Shown piece after piece: positions 8,858 through 16,462 of a stretch of 21,452 nucleotides of DNA (position 1 is its first letter; each line of letters starts with the position of its first letter). The DNA is from a virus, in IMG/VR virus record IMGVR_UViG_3300017773_000180, positions 1 through 21,452 of that record, one strand, 5' to 3'. Made by a program: the position numbers and the translations under genes. The notes below the pieces were generated by a model. The model was not told the DNA's origin. It worked only from the letters and a program-made list of their open reading frames with translations, and did no database searches.

Positions 8858-11205
8858 ACGAATCTACGCCTTCTTGATAGGTCGCGTATTGTTTCAATAG
8901 TGGTGGCCGCTGTCTCTTGCATTGCCTTTCGTATCTTAACATCTACGCTGGCATCTGCGCCCCTGGCATCTACGTTATTAACAATGGTGATTCCGTCACC
9001 GCCACCCATAGCCTTCTTAAGCTGGTCATTGCTTGATACTCGGCCTGAACCTCCCATTGTGAGAAGCTCTGGTCCCCGTTCTCCGACTAGGTATGACTGC
9101 CCTCCCATAACCTGTCCACCAGTTGCTCTGGCAGCAGCAGCGGCGGCGCTGTTCGCGCTAACTGCGGCGGCTAATGGAGCAGTTACGCCAATTGCCGTAG
9201 CCATCGCAGCGGGAGCGGCGGCTGGGCCATAAATAGGAATTGCGGCGGTGCTGGTATAGGCATTTATTCCCGCCATTATGCTTTGGGCGCTGGCTGTTAA
9301 TCCCATATATGTCGCTACAGATGCCGCTGAAGCCTTAGTCAGAGTTTTCTCCACAATCGCTAAAGCCATTCTTTTAGCAATCATTTGGGCAATAGCTGCT
9401 AAAAAGGAACTAATCATCCCTCGCGCAAACTCTTGGAACGCTTCTTTAGCATTCATAGTTCCAGTTAATATTCCCTCAAAAGCGTTAGCCATATTAGACT
9501 CTAAGCTCATTGCGAGAGAAACTTGCAATAAGTCAATCCTCTCGACAGCCTCTTTAGTCGTTGCAACCCAACGCTCTAAAGCAGTCATATTGTTTTCTAG
9601 GAATTGAATTTGGCGTTTACGATTCTTTTCTGCGGTTTCGTCTTGTATTTGATTAACTAATGCGCCGTACTCAGTCTCCAGCTCTGCGAGCGCGGCGTAG
9701 TATTGCGTTATGTCTATTCTCTTGGCATCAAGATCTTCTCTCAAGCGATCTCTTTGCCTCTGTTGTGAGGTTTCAAGCTGGACTAATCTCTTGTCATCCT
9801 CTTGCGCTAGTATTGAGTTTACTAATCGGTTCGCCGCGATTCTTGCGTCTAGCTGTTTTTGTTCTTCTTGCTGTTGCCTTTGGAATGCTTTAAATCCAGC
9901 CTCGCCAGCCCTTATAGCTAGAGCCGCTTTTTTCTCCGTTGTTTCTTGCAGTCTTTGGAAACTTGCTCGCTCTATGTTGGCTATAAGCTCATCTGCTCTG
10001 GCGCTGTCAATTACTCCCCGCATGACAGCTTCTCTGGTCTTAGCTATTTGCGCGTCTTGCGATGCAAAGAACTTTTCATCTGCCGTTTGCCTAAGAGCGA
10101 TTTGATCAGCAATCATTTTATCGAAAGCCGCTCTCTCTGCCTCTATGGCCTCAATCTCTCCAGCAGTCTGAAGTTGGCCGCTCTGTATATTGCTTTGAAC
10201 CGTCTGAAGGTCTTCCAAGGCTCCTGTTGCTAATCGGACGTTTCTTGCTTGCTTGACAAAAACATCGGCAAATTCGTCGTAAGCCTTTGTGTCGGAACTT
10301 TCGCCCCTCAACCTTTTTACTGTTTCCTGTAATTCATTAAATAACTCAGGTGTTCGTTGCTCTTTGAACTTTGCAAAAGCCAATCCCAGATCACTAGCTT
10401 GGCGAGCTGTTAGACCTAAACCTTCGCCAAACTTTCTAATCTTACTCATCCCTGCAAGGCTTATGTTGCTCAAGTCATTTACAGATTTAGCAACACCGTC
10501 AACCTTGTCTTGATAATTCTGAAAAATATTTGATTGTACTTCTAGCGGAAAGTTTAAAGCCTCCTCAATATCGCTTAATGACTTCTCTAAGCCTCTTTGA
10601 GTCCTGCTTATATCTAACTCAATCTCAAGCTCTGCCAATGCTTTTGATTCTTTGGCTAGTTTAGCGAATTCTTGACTTAGAGCAAAAACTCCACCCTTTG
10701 ACCTATCGGTCATTAAATTTAATCGGCCTAAAGCGTCTTTTAGGTCATCAACGCCTTCTTCAGCGTCTTCGGTGGTCGAGAGTAATACACTGCCTATAAG
10801 AGCGCCGAAAGCAACCAAGGCGCCAGTAACCGCTCCAGCGGGTCCGAATACAGATAGGAGCTGAGGGCCCTGTTGGGCGAGAATTGTTAAACCGGCGGTG
10901 CCGGACTGCGCTTGGACTGCAATATCTTGAAGCTGAAATGAAACTTGCTGAGTTGCCCCTCGCATTGCGCGAAAGCCACCCCTAGCTTTTGTGTGAACTG
11001 ACGCCGCCGTATTAACGGCTTCATTGCTCTTGGTTTGAGCTGTGGTGTACTGCTTCTGAGCGGCTGTGCTTTTCTTAGTCTCTGTTGTGTATTGTTTGAC
11101 GGCTTCCTCAGCCGCGTCAGCATTGACGCCCAGCTTTCGCAGTGCTTCCTGAGCCTCTTTTATTCCTTTGGAAGTTACCCGTATGTCTAGGTTTGCATCA
11201 GCCAT
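8854..11205 (-). CDS. Tail tape measure protein
   Basis: The tape measure protein sets tail length and travels with the DNA at injection. The 783 residues have the expected layout. An N-terminal helical region leads into a hydrophobic, Gly/Ala-rich segment (about 75-143) with FQLQDIAVQAQSG, TILAQQGPQ and VTGALVAFGALIG. A long charged helical, coiled-coil-rich middle follows (about 150-600, with repeated Glu/Lys/Arg/Gln runs). A second hydrophobic Ala-rich region (about 600-690) leads into the C-terminal SYLVGERGPELLTM motif (about 697-710) typical of lambda-type tape measures. The final residues are very basic (RRRRFV). I see no peptidase or lysozyme domain. At about 0.15 nm per residue the tail would be near 117 nm. 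The ATG overlaps the -1-frame chaperone ORF by 8 bases, as in lambda where GT precedes H. Confidence 0.93.
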   Translation of the reverse strand: MADANLDIRVTSKGIKEAQEALRKLGVNADAAEEAVKQYTTETKKSTAAQKQYTTAQTKSNEAVNTAASVHTKARGGFRAMRGATQQVSFQLQDIAVQAQSGTAGLTILAQQGPQLLSVFGPAGAVTGALVAFGALIGSVLLSTTEDAEEGVDDLKDALGRLNLMTDRSKGGVFALSQEFAKLAKESKALAELEIELDISRTQRGLEKSLSDIEEALNFPLEVQSNIFQNYQDKVDGVAKSVNDLSNISLAGMSKIRKFGEGLGLTARQASDLGLAFAKFKEQRTPELFNELQETVKRLRGESSDTKAYDEFADVFVKQARNVRLATGALEDLQTVQSNIQSGQLQTAGEIEAIEAERAAFDKMIADQIALRQTADEKFFASQDAQIAKTREAVMRGVIDSARADELIANIERASFQRLQETTEKKAALAIRAGEAGFKAFQRQQQEEQKQLDARIAANRLVNSILAQEDDKRLVQLETSQQRQRDRLREDLDAKRIDITQYYAALAELETEYGALVNQIQDETAEKNRKRQIQFLENNMTALERWVATTKEAVERIDLLQVSLAMSLESNMANAFEGILTGTMNAKEAFQEFARGMISSFLAAIAQMIAKRMALAIVEKTLTKASAASVATYMGLTASAQSIMAGINAYTSTAAIPIYGPAAAPAAMATAIGVTAPLAAAVSANSAAAAAARATGGQVMGGQSYLVGERGPELLTMGGSGRVSSNDQLKKAMGGGDGITIVNNVDARGADASVDVKIRKAMQETAATTIETIRDLSRRRRFV

Positions 11206-11539
11206 TCTTGTTCGCCTCTAGCCTCTGGGCTTGATCTAGCTCGATAATCATATCAATCTCAAAAAGCGTCAACTCCCCGAATATATCCATATAAGCCTTT
11301 ATTTGTGGGTAGCTTATCGGACCATCTGACGCATTTTTCAATCTAACAAAGATCGACCAAATGTAAACGAGATTGCCCCTAAGCTCTGGAGCACGCTCTA
11401 GCTCTCTCGGCTTTCGCCCAAGAGTCTTTTCAACTTGCCTTAAACTCTCAAGGCGGCTAACTTTGGATTCTTTATCGTACCCTGCGGCCCAGAATTGCCA
11501 GGTCGCAAAGGATAAAATCTCGTCAGTTAGCCTTTGGTA
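11198..11539 (-). CDS. Tail assembly chaperone T-part, made by -1 frameshift (GT fusion)
   Basis: An open frame of 113 codons begins at the slippery site of the chaperone gene and stops at TGA 11198-11200, just inside the tape measure start. It has no ATG or GTG near its beginning; the only ATGs are in its last third and lack a site. After the slip it reads YQRLTDEILSF, then ATWQFWAAGYDKES, a charged helical middle (LESLRQVEKTLGRKPRELE), IWSIFVRLKN, YPQIKAYMDIFGEL and an acidic amphipathic end. The length and the YPQIKAYMDIF-type sequence fit the T domain of lambda-like GT chaperones, which bind the tape measure and recruit tube subunits. Expression is inferred as a fusion of 119 residues from the zero frame with these 113, about 232 in total. 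It would otherwise be an unexplained 330-base gap. Confidence 0.8.
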   Translation of the reverse strand, partial: YQRLTDEILSFATWQFWAAGYDKESKVSRLESLRQVEKTLGRKPRELERAPELRGNLVYIWSIFVRLKNASDGPISYPQIKAYMDIFGELTLFEIDMIIELDQAQRLEANKNG

Positions 11540-11895
11540 AAATTTTGGCGCTGACTTACAAACGTCATGATCTGAGTTGAAACGTCTGGAGATTGATCAT
11601 AGATCTTTCTAGCAGTTTCCTCAGAGAAAGGTACGTCTTTCGCGTCCTTTCCGTTTCCGTTCTTGAGGCCGCGCCATCCAATCGTTACCGCGACCAGCAA
11701 GTCCGTCATGTTGTCTGCGTCATCAAGCTCTACGTTCTTGCGGTTAGACGCCAAAATCGCTTTTCTAAATGTTTTTGAGTCCGGCCCCCTAACAATAAAC
11801 ACCACATCTGACGGCTCGCCAGTGCTGGGGTTATTTATCGCTACCTCTCTACCTTTCTCATGCTCATCAGCGGTATAAAAATCGTTAATATCCAT
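11527..11895 (-). CDS. Tail assembly chaperone G-part
   Basis: A protein of 122 residues between the tail tube and tape measure genes, the site of lambda G. It is small and acidic. Residues 1-40 include EKGREVAINNPSTGEP followed by the strand VVFIVRGPDS, and residues 40-50 KTFRKAILASNRK. This is the 'f.i.GpDS..f' type of chaperone N-terminus. It continues with a helical segment (LLVAVTIGWRGLKNGNG) and VPFSEETARKIYDQSP before ending near the slippery site. A purine-rich stretch, GAGGAGAAGGGGAAGG, directly precedes the ATG at 11895 and gives a strong ribosome binding site, as expected for the abundant G product. Most ribosomes should stop at 11527; a minority should shift to make GT. It probably coats the tape measure protein before tube assembly and is absent from the virion, as in lambda. 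Confidence 0.82.
   Translation of the reverse strand: MDINDFYTADEHEKGREVAINNPSTGEPSDVVFIVRGPDSKTFRKAILASNRKNVELDDADNMTDLLVAVTIGWRGLKNGNGKDAKDVPFSEETARKIYDQSPDVSTQIMTFVSQRQNFTKG
11539..11545 (-). promoter_or_regulatory. Programmed -1 ribosomal frameshift slippery heptamer A AAT TTT
   Basis: The minus strand reads CAA AAT TTT ACC in the chaperone frame, so the heptamer A-AAT-TTT follows the X XXY YYZ rule. Slipping back one base keeps Phe-tRNA fully paired in the A site (TTT to TTT), while the P-site Asn-tRNA re-pairs from AAT to AAA. It lies 9 bases before the zero-frame stop (TAA at 11527-11529) and at the point where the -1 frame is open for another 113 codons. I see no strong downstream hairpin or pseudoknot by eye. 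Confidence 0.75.
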
Positions 11896-11918
11896 CCTTC
11901 CCCTTCTCCTCTTATTTA

Positions 11919-12842
11919 CTAGTTGACGACATCTCTTGAAATTTCTAATTGACTTAAAATGCCTGAGTTATAAAGCGCAATAAAATCAAGCGTTACGGTT
12001 ACAGCTCCCGGTCCACCGACCTCTGGATTTCCGGAGTTGAACTTCACGTTTGGCATATTAAACGAATAATTGCTAGTCCCGTCATTAAGCGTGAAGACTA
12101 AAGCCGCCGCCGTCTCATCGACAAACTTTGAAATTAAGGTTTGGTCTTCAAAGTACGCCGTAATAGACCCTGAAATGTTCGACTGAGCCAAAGGCGGCTT
12201 GAGAGTTGTGGCATCTCCAACGACATACTGAGCCTCTAGGCCATTATCTACGTTGAGTTCCAAAGCCGTAACAACAGCGATACTTGAGCCGCCGACAGAA
12301 ATCGTGCCAGTAAAGCTATCAAAAGGCTTTTTTGTTGACTCAGCGGCATAAGATGCACCAGTAATTTCTGTGGTGGCAAGAGCGAAATCCTTGCCAATAA
12401 CACCGAAAGAACCAGTGACCATTGAGTTAGGCGCAATCGACAGGCTCATTGAATTGAAGCAACAGCCAGTAGATCTTAAATACTGCCCAATGTCCTCATG
12501 ATGCCTTTCTATAGTGAATGATTTGGCTAGATTTCCAGCTTTTAATGTTGCGTCTCCGGAAGCGGAAGACCAATCAGCGCACATTACCGCCTCAAGCAAA
12601 TCGTCAAAAGTGCTAAAAGAGAATTCAAAGTTAATATCACCCGAGACGCTTTTGTTTCCATGCCGAAAATGAGCAATCTGACGATCTTCTCGGAGTTCTT
12701 CGGACTGGATAGCGTCCTTCGAAAGCCCTAGAGTTGTCCCAGTGTGTCGAATGGGTTTGAATGGTGGCGTAGACGGTGTAGTGCCGTAAGTTGTTTCGAC
12801 AGTATACGCCATGTCATGCCGCGATCCTGTTGCAATAGTCAT
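11919..12842 (-). CDS. Major tail protein (tail tube)
   Basis: A protein of 307 residues that should form the stacked hexameric rings of the tail tube. It is beta-rich throughout, with the N-terminal pattern MAYTVETTYGTTPSTPPFKPIRHTG typical of siphovirus tube proteins of the Phage_tube_2 type. The same is true of the segment SVSGDINFEFSFSTFDDLLE, and of the repeated layout of a second half with Gly/Ser-rich strands, ISVGGSSIAVVTALELNVDNG and SGSITAYFED. The C-terminal strands (about 270-295) contain a VTLDFIALY stretch. The ATG has GAGG 8 bases upstream, and this site sits on the stop codon of the tail terminator gene 5 bases before, so translation is likely coupled yet efficient. The gene order terminator, tube, chaperone, tape measure supports the call strongly. 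Confidence 0.87.
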   Translation of the reverse strand: MTIATGSRHDMAYTVETTYGTTPSTPPFKPIRHTGTTLGLSKDAIQSEELREDRQIAHFRHGNKSVSGDINFEFSFSTFDDLLEAVMCADWSSASGDATLKAGNLAKSFTIERHHEDIGQYLRSTGCCFNSMSLSIAPNSMVTGSFGVIGKDFALATTEITGASYAAESTKKPFDSFTGTISVGGSSIAVVTALELNVDNGLEAQYVVGDATTLKPPLAQSNISGSITAYFEDQTLISKFVDETAAALVFTLNDGTSNYSFNMPNVKFNSGNPEVGGPGAVTVTLDFIALYNSGILSQLEISRDVVN

Positions 12843-12847
12843 AATAT

Positions 12848-13264
12848 TTACCTCGGGGCTACATGAGCCGTATAGTTGATTGAAACGGAAATGACAAACC
12901 TGTCATCTACGATTATTCCCGTATTTCGGGAAGTGTCACCCAAGCGAACAGTGATACCATTATAGGTTAAATCAGTGCCGCGCTTAAAGTGATCTGCCAC
13001 CGCATCTGCTTTTACCTCTGCCGCATTCCTTCCTTTTCCAGCAATAGCGTAAACGTCCACCTGGTAAATTCCAGTGTGTTGGTCTATACCGCTGGCCCCT
13101 AGCCCTGTTTGGCTTGCAGATACCGGCAAATTCGTTGGCTTTAGATACAAAGCTGTTTTCGTGGGCTTAAATACCGTGTTCTGCCAAGCGATTGCAGATC
13201 CACCGCTTAAAGTGTTCATTCGACCATCTAAAGCCGCGCCAATATCCGCGAACACCGTACTCAC
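12848..13264 (-). CDS. Tail terminator protein (DUF4128 / lambda U-like)
   Basis: A protein of 138 residues with the features of the DUF4128 tail terminator-like family. An N-terminal helix (FADIGAALDGRMNTL) precedes WQNTVFKPT and the segment YLKPTNLPVSAS. Then come HTGIYQVDVYAIAGKGRNAAEVKADAVADHF, where the helix after the YQVD strand is characteristic, and final strands RFVISVSINYTAHV. In known phages this protein caps the finished tail tube and binds the head completion proteins. It starts with GTG in a GTGA overlap with the upstream stop (13261-13264), so it depends on coupled translation. Lying between the gp10-like and tube genes is the usual position. Confidence 0.83.
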   Translation of the reverse strand: MSTVFADIGAALDGRMNTLSGGSAIAWQNTVFKPTKTALYLKPTNLPVSASQTGLGASGIDQHTGIYQVDVYAIAGKGRNAAEVKADAVADHFKRGTDLTYNGITVRLGDTSRNTGIIVDDRFVISVSINYTAHVAPR

Positions 13265-13722
13265 AACTGCCGTCCCGCAAGAATAAAGGCCGCAGCCGAC
13301 CTTTTCATCTCAAGCGCCATTTTCTCGACATAAATCCGAGCCATCCCTTGAGGCGCTTGCGTCGAATAACCGTTAATCGTCTTTCCTGTCGGGTTTTTTG
13401 GTGGGTTGGGGTACAAGCCATATTCAATCACCGCCGCATAAGGCAAGTTATTTGAAAACACAATGGTCTCGTCCCCTACAACTGTTTTGATCTTGGTCGT
13501 AGCTTCTTTCTTGGATCGAGCACCGCTAGGGTCTTCACCCGCTAATGATCGGCCGTTTCGGCTGTCAATACCTGTTCGCCAGTTATTTCTAAGCCTGCCC
13601 GTATCCACTGGCGTCTGCTCCGAAACCAAGCGGAACAAAGTCAAAGCGGCGGCTTTCTTTGCCCTGACAACATCTTTTCCAGTTGCCTCTGCAAAGTTCT
13701 TAACGTCTAACTTGAAGCTCAT
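13261..13722 (-). CDS. HK97 gp10-like head-tail connector / tail completion protein
   Basis: A protein of 153 residues of the HK97 gp10-like family. The diagnostic motif is ALTLFRLVSEQTPVDTGRLRNNW (about residues 28-50), whose 'TPVDTG.LR..W' is the family signature. It is followed by basic residues and the strand-turn-strand region VVGDETIVFSNNLPYAAVIEYGL, where 'N..pYA..iEyG' is also typical. The C-terminus is a helix (YVEKMALEMKRSAAAFILAG). I start it at the ATG at 13722 (MSFKLDVKNF), with GGA 8 bases upstream; an in-frame ATG at 13731 has no visible site. It overlaps the previous gene by 23 bases. The role, from the family, is in joining the head completion complex to the tail terminator. 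Confidence 0.83.
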   Translation of the reverse strand: MSFKLDVKNFAEATGKDVVRAKKAAALTLFRLVSEQTPVDTGRLRNNWRTGIDSRNGRSLAGEDPSGARSKKEATTKIKTVVGDETIVFSNNLPYAAVIEYGLYPNPPKNPTGKTINGYSTQAPQGMARIYVEKMALEMKRSAAAFILAGRQL

Positions 13723-14059
13723 ACATAACATCCGTATCTGATGGCGCTGTGGTTATTACGTTCATGACCCTATAGTTCTCGGAGTCAAACAAGATGTTAT
13801 CGTCTATTTCAGGCGCACCGTTGCCAGCCTGAAAGTACATCCTTGCATCATCTCGCTGTACCATTTCGCCGTCTATCTCGTTCTTCGAGTAGTTCAGCCT
13901 TACCGCCTTGCCTGTTATCGTTGTCGTGCTACCGCCAGTGTATGAGCCTGTAGTTGGATCAAAAGTAGCTCCGCCGGTTCTGGTTGCGGTCGCATCCTCT
14001 CCAAAGCTGGTCAACAGGTTAGTCGCTGTTGATTGAATGGCTGTGTAGTTAAATGTCAC
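13700..14059 (-). CDS. Head closure / head-tail joining protein
   Basis: A protein of 119 residues with the layout of small siphovirus head-closure or stopper proteins: an N-terminal helix (YTAIQSTATNLLTSFG), strands ATATRTGGATFDPTTGSYTGG, then ITGKAVRLNY. A middle segment SKNEIDGEMVQRDDARMYF (about 58-76) precedes EIDDNILFDSENYRVMNV and a final VMYELQVRR strand. The string 'eIDG..vqr.D...yf' followed by a closing 'yeLqvRr' is one I recognise from this class. It sits between the connector adaptor and the gp10-like protein, where the head-closure gene normally lies. It starts with GTG overlapping the upstream stop by 4 bases (GTGA). The inferred role is to seal the packaged head and give a surface for tail docking. 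The family name is uncertain. Confidence 0.7.
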   Translation of the reverse strand: MTFNYTAIQSTATNLLTSFGEDATATRTGGATFDPTTGSYTGGSTTTITGKAVRLNYSKNEIDGEMVQRDDARMYFQAGNGAPEIDDNILFDSENYRVMNVITTAPSDTDVMYELQVRR

Positions 14060-14532
14060 GCTCTCGACACCATGCTTAACGGTTTAATAATCTTTCTCAA
14101 TGCACTTCTGACTGCGGGGGTTTCTTTTTTCATCCCGGCATTGTTCTTGTAAGTTACTGTTATATCACCAATTTTTTCTTGAGTAGTCTGACGATCTCTT
14201 GCAGATAGCGCAAAGTTTCCGTCCGATACTGTTCTCGTAACTTCATAAACTGAATTCTTTAGCTCTTTCGGTATCTCATCTGAGTTTACCGAGTAGCTGT
14301 CTATGTACACTTCTGTTCTAGGCCACTGCAAAGACTGAGCGTCAGTTGCTTTGCGCCCTACAAAATTCTGCGCCTCGATGTAGTCCATTGCCGTGAGGAT
14401 TAGCTCCTCGATCTTGCCTGTGCTGTGACTGTGAGCGATACCGCGAGCAGTTGCCCAAGTATCCCACTCTGTCGTAGTTACATAGCTGTTAGCGTTCGCT
14501 ACACCTGAACCATCTTCGATAATAAGCGCCAT
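14056..14532 (-). CDS. Head-tail adaptor, DnaT-like family
   Basis: A protein of 158 residues beginning MALIIEDGSGVANANSYV (1-18), the characteristic opening of the phage family annotated as putative DnaT-like ssDNA-binding protein, which sits at the head-tail adaptor position. The name is historical; location and length indicate a connector protein that binds below the portal ring. The N-terminal half is helical (WDTWATARGIAHS, EELILTAMDYIEAQNFVGRK, with LQWPRTEV after it); the rest includes KELKNSVYEVTRTV and a basic C-terminus. The ATG has AAGGA 6 bases upstream, and a UUCG hairpin lies just before it, after the capsid gene. This is the first gene after that possible terminator. Confidence 0.75.
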   Translation of the reverse strand: MALIIEDGSGVANANSYVTTTEWDTWATARGIAHSHSTGKIEELILTAMDYIEAQNFVGRKATDAQSLQWPRTEVYIDSYSVNSDEIPKELKNSVYEVTRTVSDGNFALSARDRQTTQEKIGDITVTYKNNAGMKKETPAVRSALRKIIKPLSMVSRA

Positions 14533-14556
14533 TATCTATCCTTAAAGTAAGAATCT

Positions 14557-14574
14557 TGGGGGCCGAAGCCCCCA
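14557..14574 (-). terminator. Possible leaky terminator hairpin after the capsid gene
   Basis: On the minus strand TGGGGGC-TTCG-GCCCCCA forms a perfect 7-bp stem closed by a C(UUCG)G tetraloop, an unusually stable loop. It lies 24 bases after the capsid stop. The downstream tract AGATTCTTACTTT has T residues but no continuous run, so termination is probably partial. It may alternatively protect the 3' end of capsid mRNA. It is the only intergenic stretch over 50 bases within the head-tail block. Confidence 0.55.
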
Positions 14575-14598
14575 GTCATCTATTTGCTTTGACTATGA

Positions 14599-15750
14599 TT
14601 AGCCGAGCAGAGTTGCAATGAAGTCAGGCTTCCAAGCCTTAACACCCCATGCCACGCCTACTTCGATCATAGACTTGCGGTAGCCGCGATAAACGCGAAC
14701 CTCAAAGACTAAACCACTTCGCTGATCCTGAACAATCAAAGAATCATCAGCCAAGTCACCGCCTTCAGGTACAGCAGGAGCGCGAATTGCAAGCTCTAAT
14801 GCTCTACGGTGCATAGCGATGTTAGCTGAGAACGAATCACCAATCGTCATCTCAGTCGTGGTAGCCAAAGCCGCTTGTAAGCCAGGAGAGCCCAGTACGG
14901 CAGTGCCAGCAGCGGCAGTAAAGCCAGTGTTGACAACATACTTGTTAGAGTCTCCTGCGAAGGCAACAACGTCACCAGCAAGCAAGCTGCCACCGTCTCC
15001 ACCGTCAAGGACGATGCTAGTCTCACCAGCAGGCTCACCACCGTTAGCGTCTAACCCAGTAGCCGTTCCTTTCGTATGGCTTTGGATTTGTGCAGACTCA
15101 CGGATACCCATGCCGAACAGATCGAGCAAGATACCTTGACGGAGCAAAGTGTCATTTCCTGACTTGTTGACTTCCTGCAATGCCGCGAGCTTTCGCAAGT
15201 TAGCACCAGCAGAAGAACTCAAGATCAAAGAGACTTGATCCTGCTCAGTTGGCATACCGTTATCAACCAAGATCTTTCGCATTTCAGCAATAGCGTGGTT
15301 GTTGGTGCCAAAAGGTGTAGTTCCAGCAGTACCGTGAGCGCGTGAAGCGTTGGTGTATGCTTCAACAGCAAGATCGGTTTCTACTTCGTTGCAGAGCGTT
15401 CGCATTGCTTGTGCAATCTGATCACCGTAAACAGTCTCGAAGCCGATACCGTTGTTCAAGTGCCGTACATCTTCCCCAGTGTAAGGGATTTGAACAGCGC
15501 GAGACTTAGTGATTGACAGCGTTTTGTTGTCAACAGTCTGATCGGTCCCTTCAGGAACAGTCATAGACTCAGACACATCGACAGCAGTCGCAGCTCGTGT
15601 GAAGGATGCCCGAACGGTATCGCCTTTAGCGACTCGCTCTGATCCGTTTGCGTTAATGGTTGAAGCAGGGATGAAGCCAACAAGCTCTCGACCCACTACG
15701 TCAGCCGCGACATAAATATCAGCGGCAAGGTTAGTTAATACGTTAGCCAT
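14599..15750 (-). CDS. Major capsid protein, P22-like (HK97 fold)
   Basis: A protein of 383 residues, somewhat shorter than P22 coat (about 430). The N-terminal part has RVAKGDTVRASFTRAATAVD (about 39-58), VPEGTDQTVDNKTLSITKS and PYTGEDVRHLN. Then comes the long helix region DQIAQAMRTLCNEVETDLA (about 108-126), the typical spine helix of P22-like coats. About residues 223-300 are Gly/Ala/Thr-rich and beta-like and occupy the position of the P22 insertion domain, with FAGDSNKYVV in the middle. The C-terminal part (RRALELAIRAP, FEVRVYRGYRKSMIEVGVAWGVKAWKP) is the last HK97-fold strand and hairpin. No prohead protease gene or delta domain is seen, consistent with P22-type assembly on a scaffold. 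The start codon has AAGGAGG 7 bases upstream, the strongest class of site in the window. Confidence 0.87.
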   Translation of the reverse strand: MANVLTNLAADIYVAADVVGRELVGFIPASTINANGSERVAKGDTVRASFTRAATAVDVSESMTVPEGTDQTVDNKTLSITKSRAVQIPYTGEDVRHLNNGIGFETVYGDQIAQAMRTLCNEVETDLAVEAYTNASRAHGTAGTTPFGTNNHAIAEMRKILVDNGMPTEQDQVSLILSSSAGANLRKLAALQEVNKSGNDTLLRQGILLDLFGMGIRESAQIQSHTKGTATGLDANGGEPAGETSIVLDGGDGGSLLAGDVVAFAGDSNKYVVNTGFTAAAGTAVLGSPGLQAALATTTEMTIGDSFSANIAMHRRALELAIRAPAVPEGGDLADDSLIVQDQRSGLVFEVRVYRGYRKSMIEVGVAWGVKAWKPDFIATLLG

Positions 15751-15761
15751 TGTTGGCCTCC

Positions 15762-16424
15762 TTAATCATCATAAAGTTTGCCGCCCGAACGCATAAAATC
15801 CGATTGATCAACCGGACGCAGTGCATCAAAGTCAGCTCGTGACATCTCTTTGGATCGCGCTTCGGCTCTGCCTTGCGCTCTGACGGCCCCGCCGCCATTT
15901 GCTTGACTGCCATCAACCAGGAACGGGAAGTTCTGTTTGATAGAGTTAGTGAGGTCATCAAGTGTAGAAACAGTCAATTGACCGGATTCATCAGCCACTC
16001 GAATCTCATTATCAACTAGGGTCAGCCTCTGGCTGATCTGTTGTTGTAAAAGTTTCGCCCGACTTGTGTCTTTTGTCAAGCCTGACGCTATTTTTACGGC
16101 TTCTTGGTCTATTTTAGACCTAGAAATATCAGAATTCATCTTCTCGATGGTTTTGCGCAGGGTATCGGACTCTTGTTTCTGAGACTCGAACAATTGCTTA
16201 TAATCATTCTCAGCCCTAGCCTTGTCTTCTGCTTCCTGCTTGGCCCTCGTTTTTGCGGCTTCGGTTGCCTCTTGCGCCTTTCGCTTTTCAGCAATCAGCT
16301 CATCGTTTTTAGACTTTAGCCCTGAGACCTCTTGATCTAGTCTAGCTTGTATCTCTAGCTCTAGCCTCTCAGCGATCTGCCCCTTTACATCGTCATCCAA
16401 CTCAATATCTTTTAACGCTTCCAT
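15762..16424 (-). CDS. Head scaffolding protein
   Basis: A protein of 220 residues that should guide coat assembly and leave before maturation. It is almost entirely helical, highly charged and rich in Lys, Glu, Ala and Gln. Residues about 25-105 form a coiled coil (the segments LELEIQARLDQEV, KSKNDELIAEKRKAQ and FESQKQESDTLRKTIEKM). A central region with KDTSRAKLLQQQISQ and LVDNEIRVADESGQL resembles the conserved core of phage scaffold proteins. The C-terminus after about 175 is Gly/Arg-rich (AQGRAEARSK) and ends DQSDFMRSGGKLYDD. I start it at the ATG at 16424, with GAGGTGA upstream; an in-frame TTG at 16445 has no site. It lies 11 bases before the P22-like coat gene, the usual place. Confidence 0.83.
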   Translation of the reverse strand: MEALKDIELDDDVKGQIAERLELEIQARLDQEVSGLKSKNDELIAEKRKAQEATEAAKTRAKQEAEDKARAENDYKQLFESQKQESDTLRKTIEKMNSDISRSKIDQEAVKIASGLTKDTSRAKLLQQQISQRLTLVDNEIRVADESGQLTVSTLDDLTNSIKQNFPFLVDGSQANGGGAVRAQGRAEARSKEMSRADFDALRPVDQSDFMRSGGKLYDD

Positions 16425-16462
16425 TTGCTCACCTCTAGTTTGCAATGTACGGCTCTGCCGTA

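Noticed and set aside
11539-11546. AAAATTTT palindrome as a binding site
   Set aside because: It is explained by the frameshift heptamer inside coding sequence; an 8-base AT palindrome is otherwise unremarkable.
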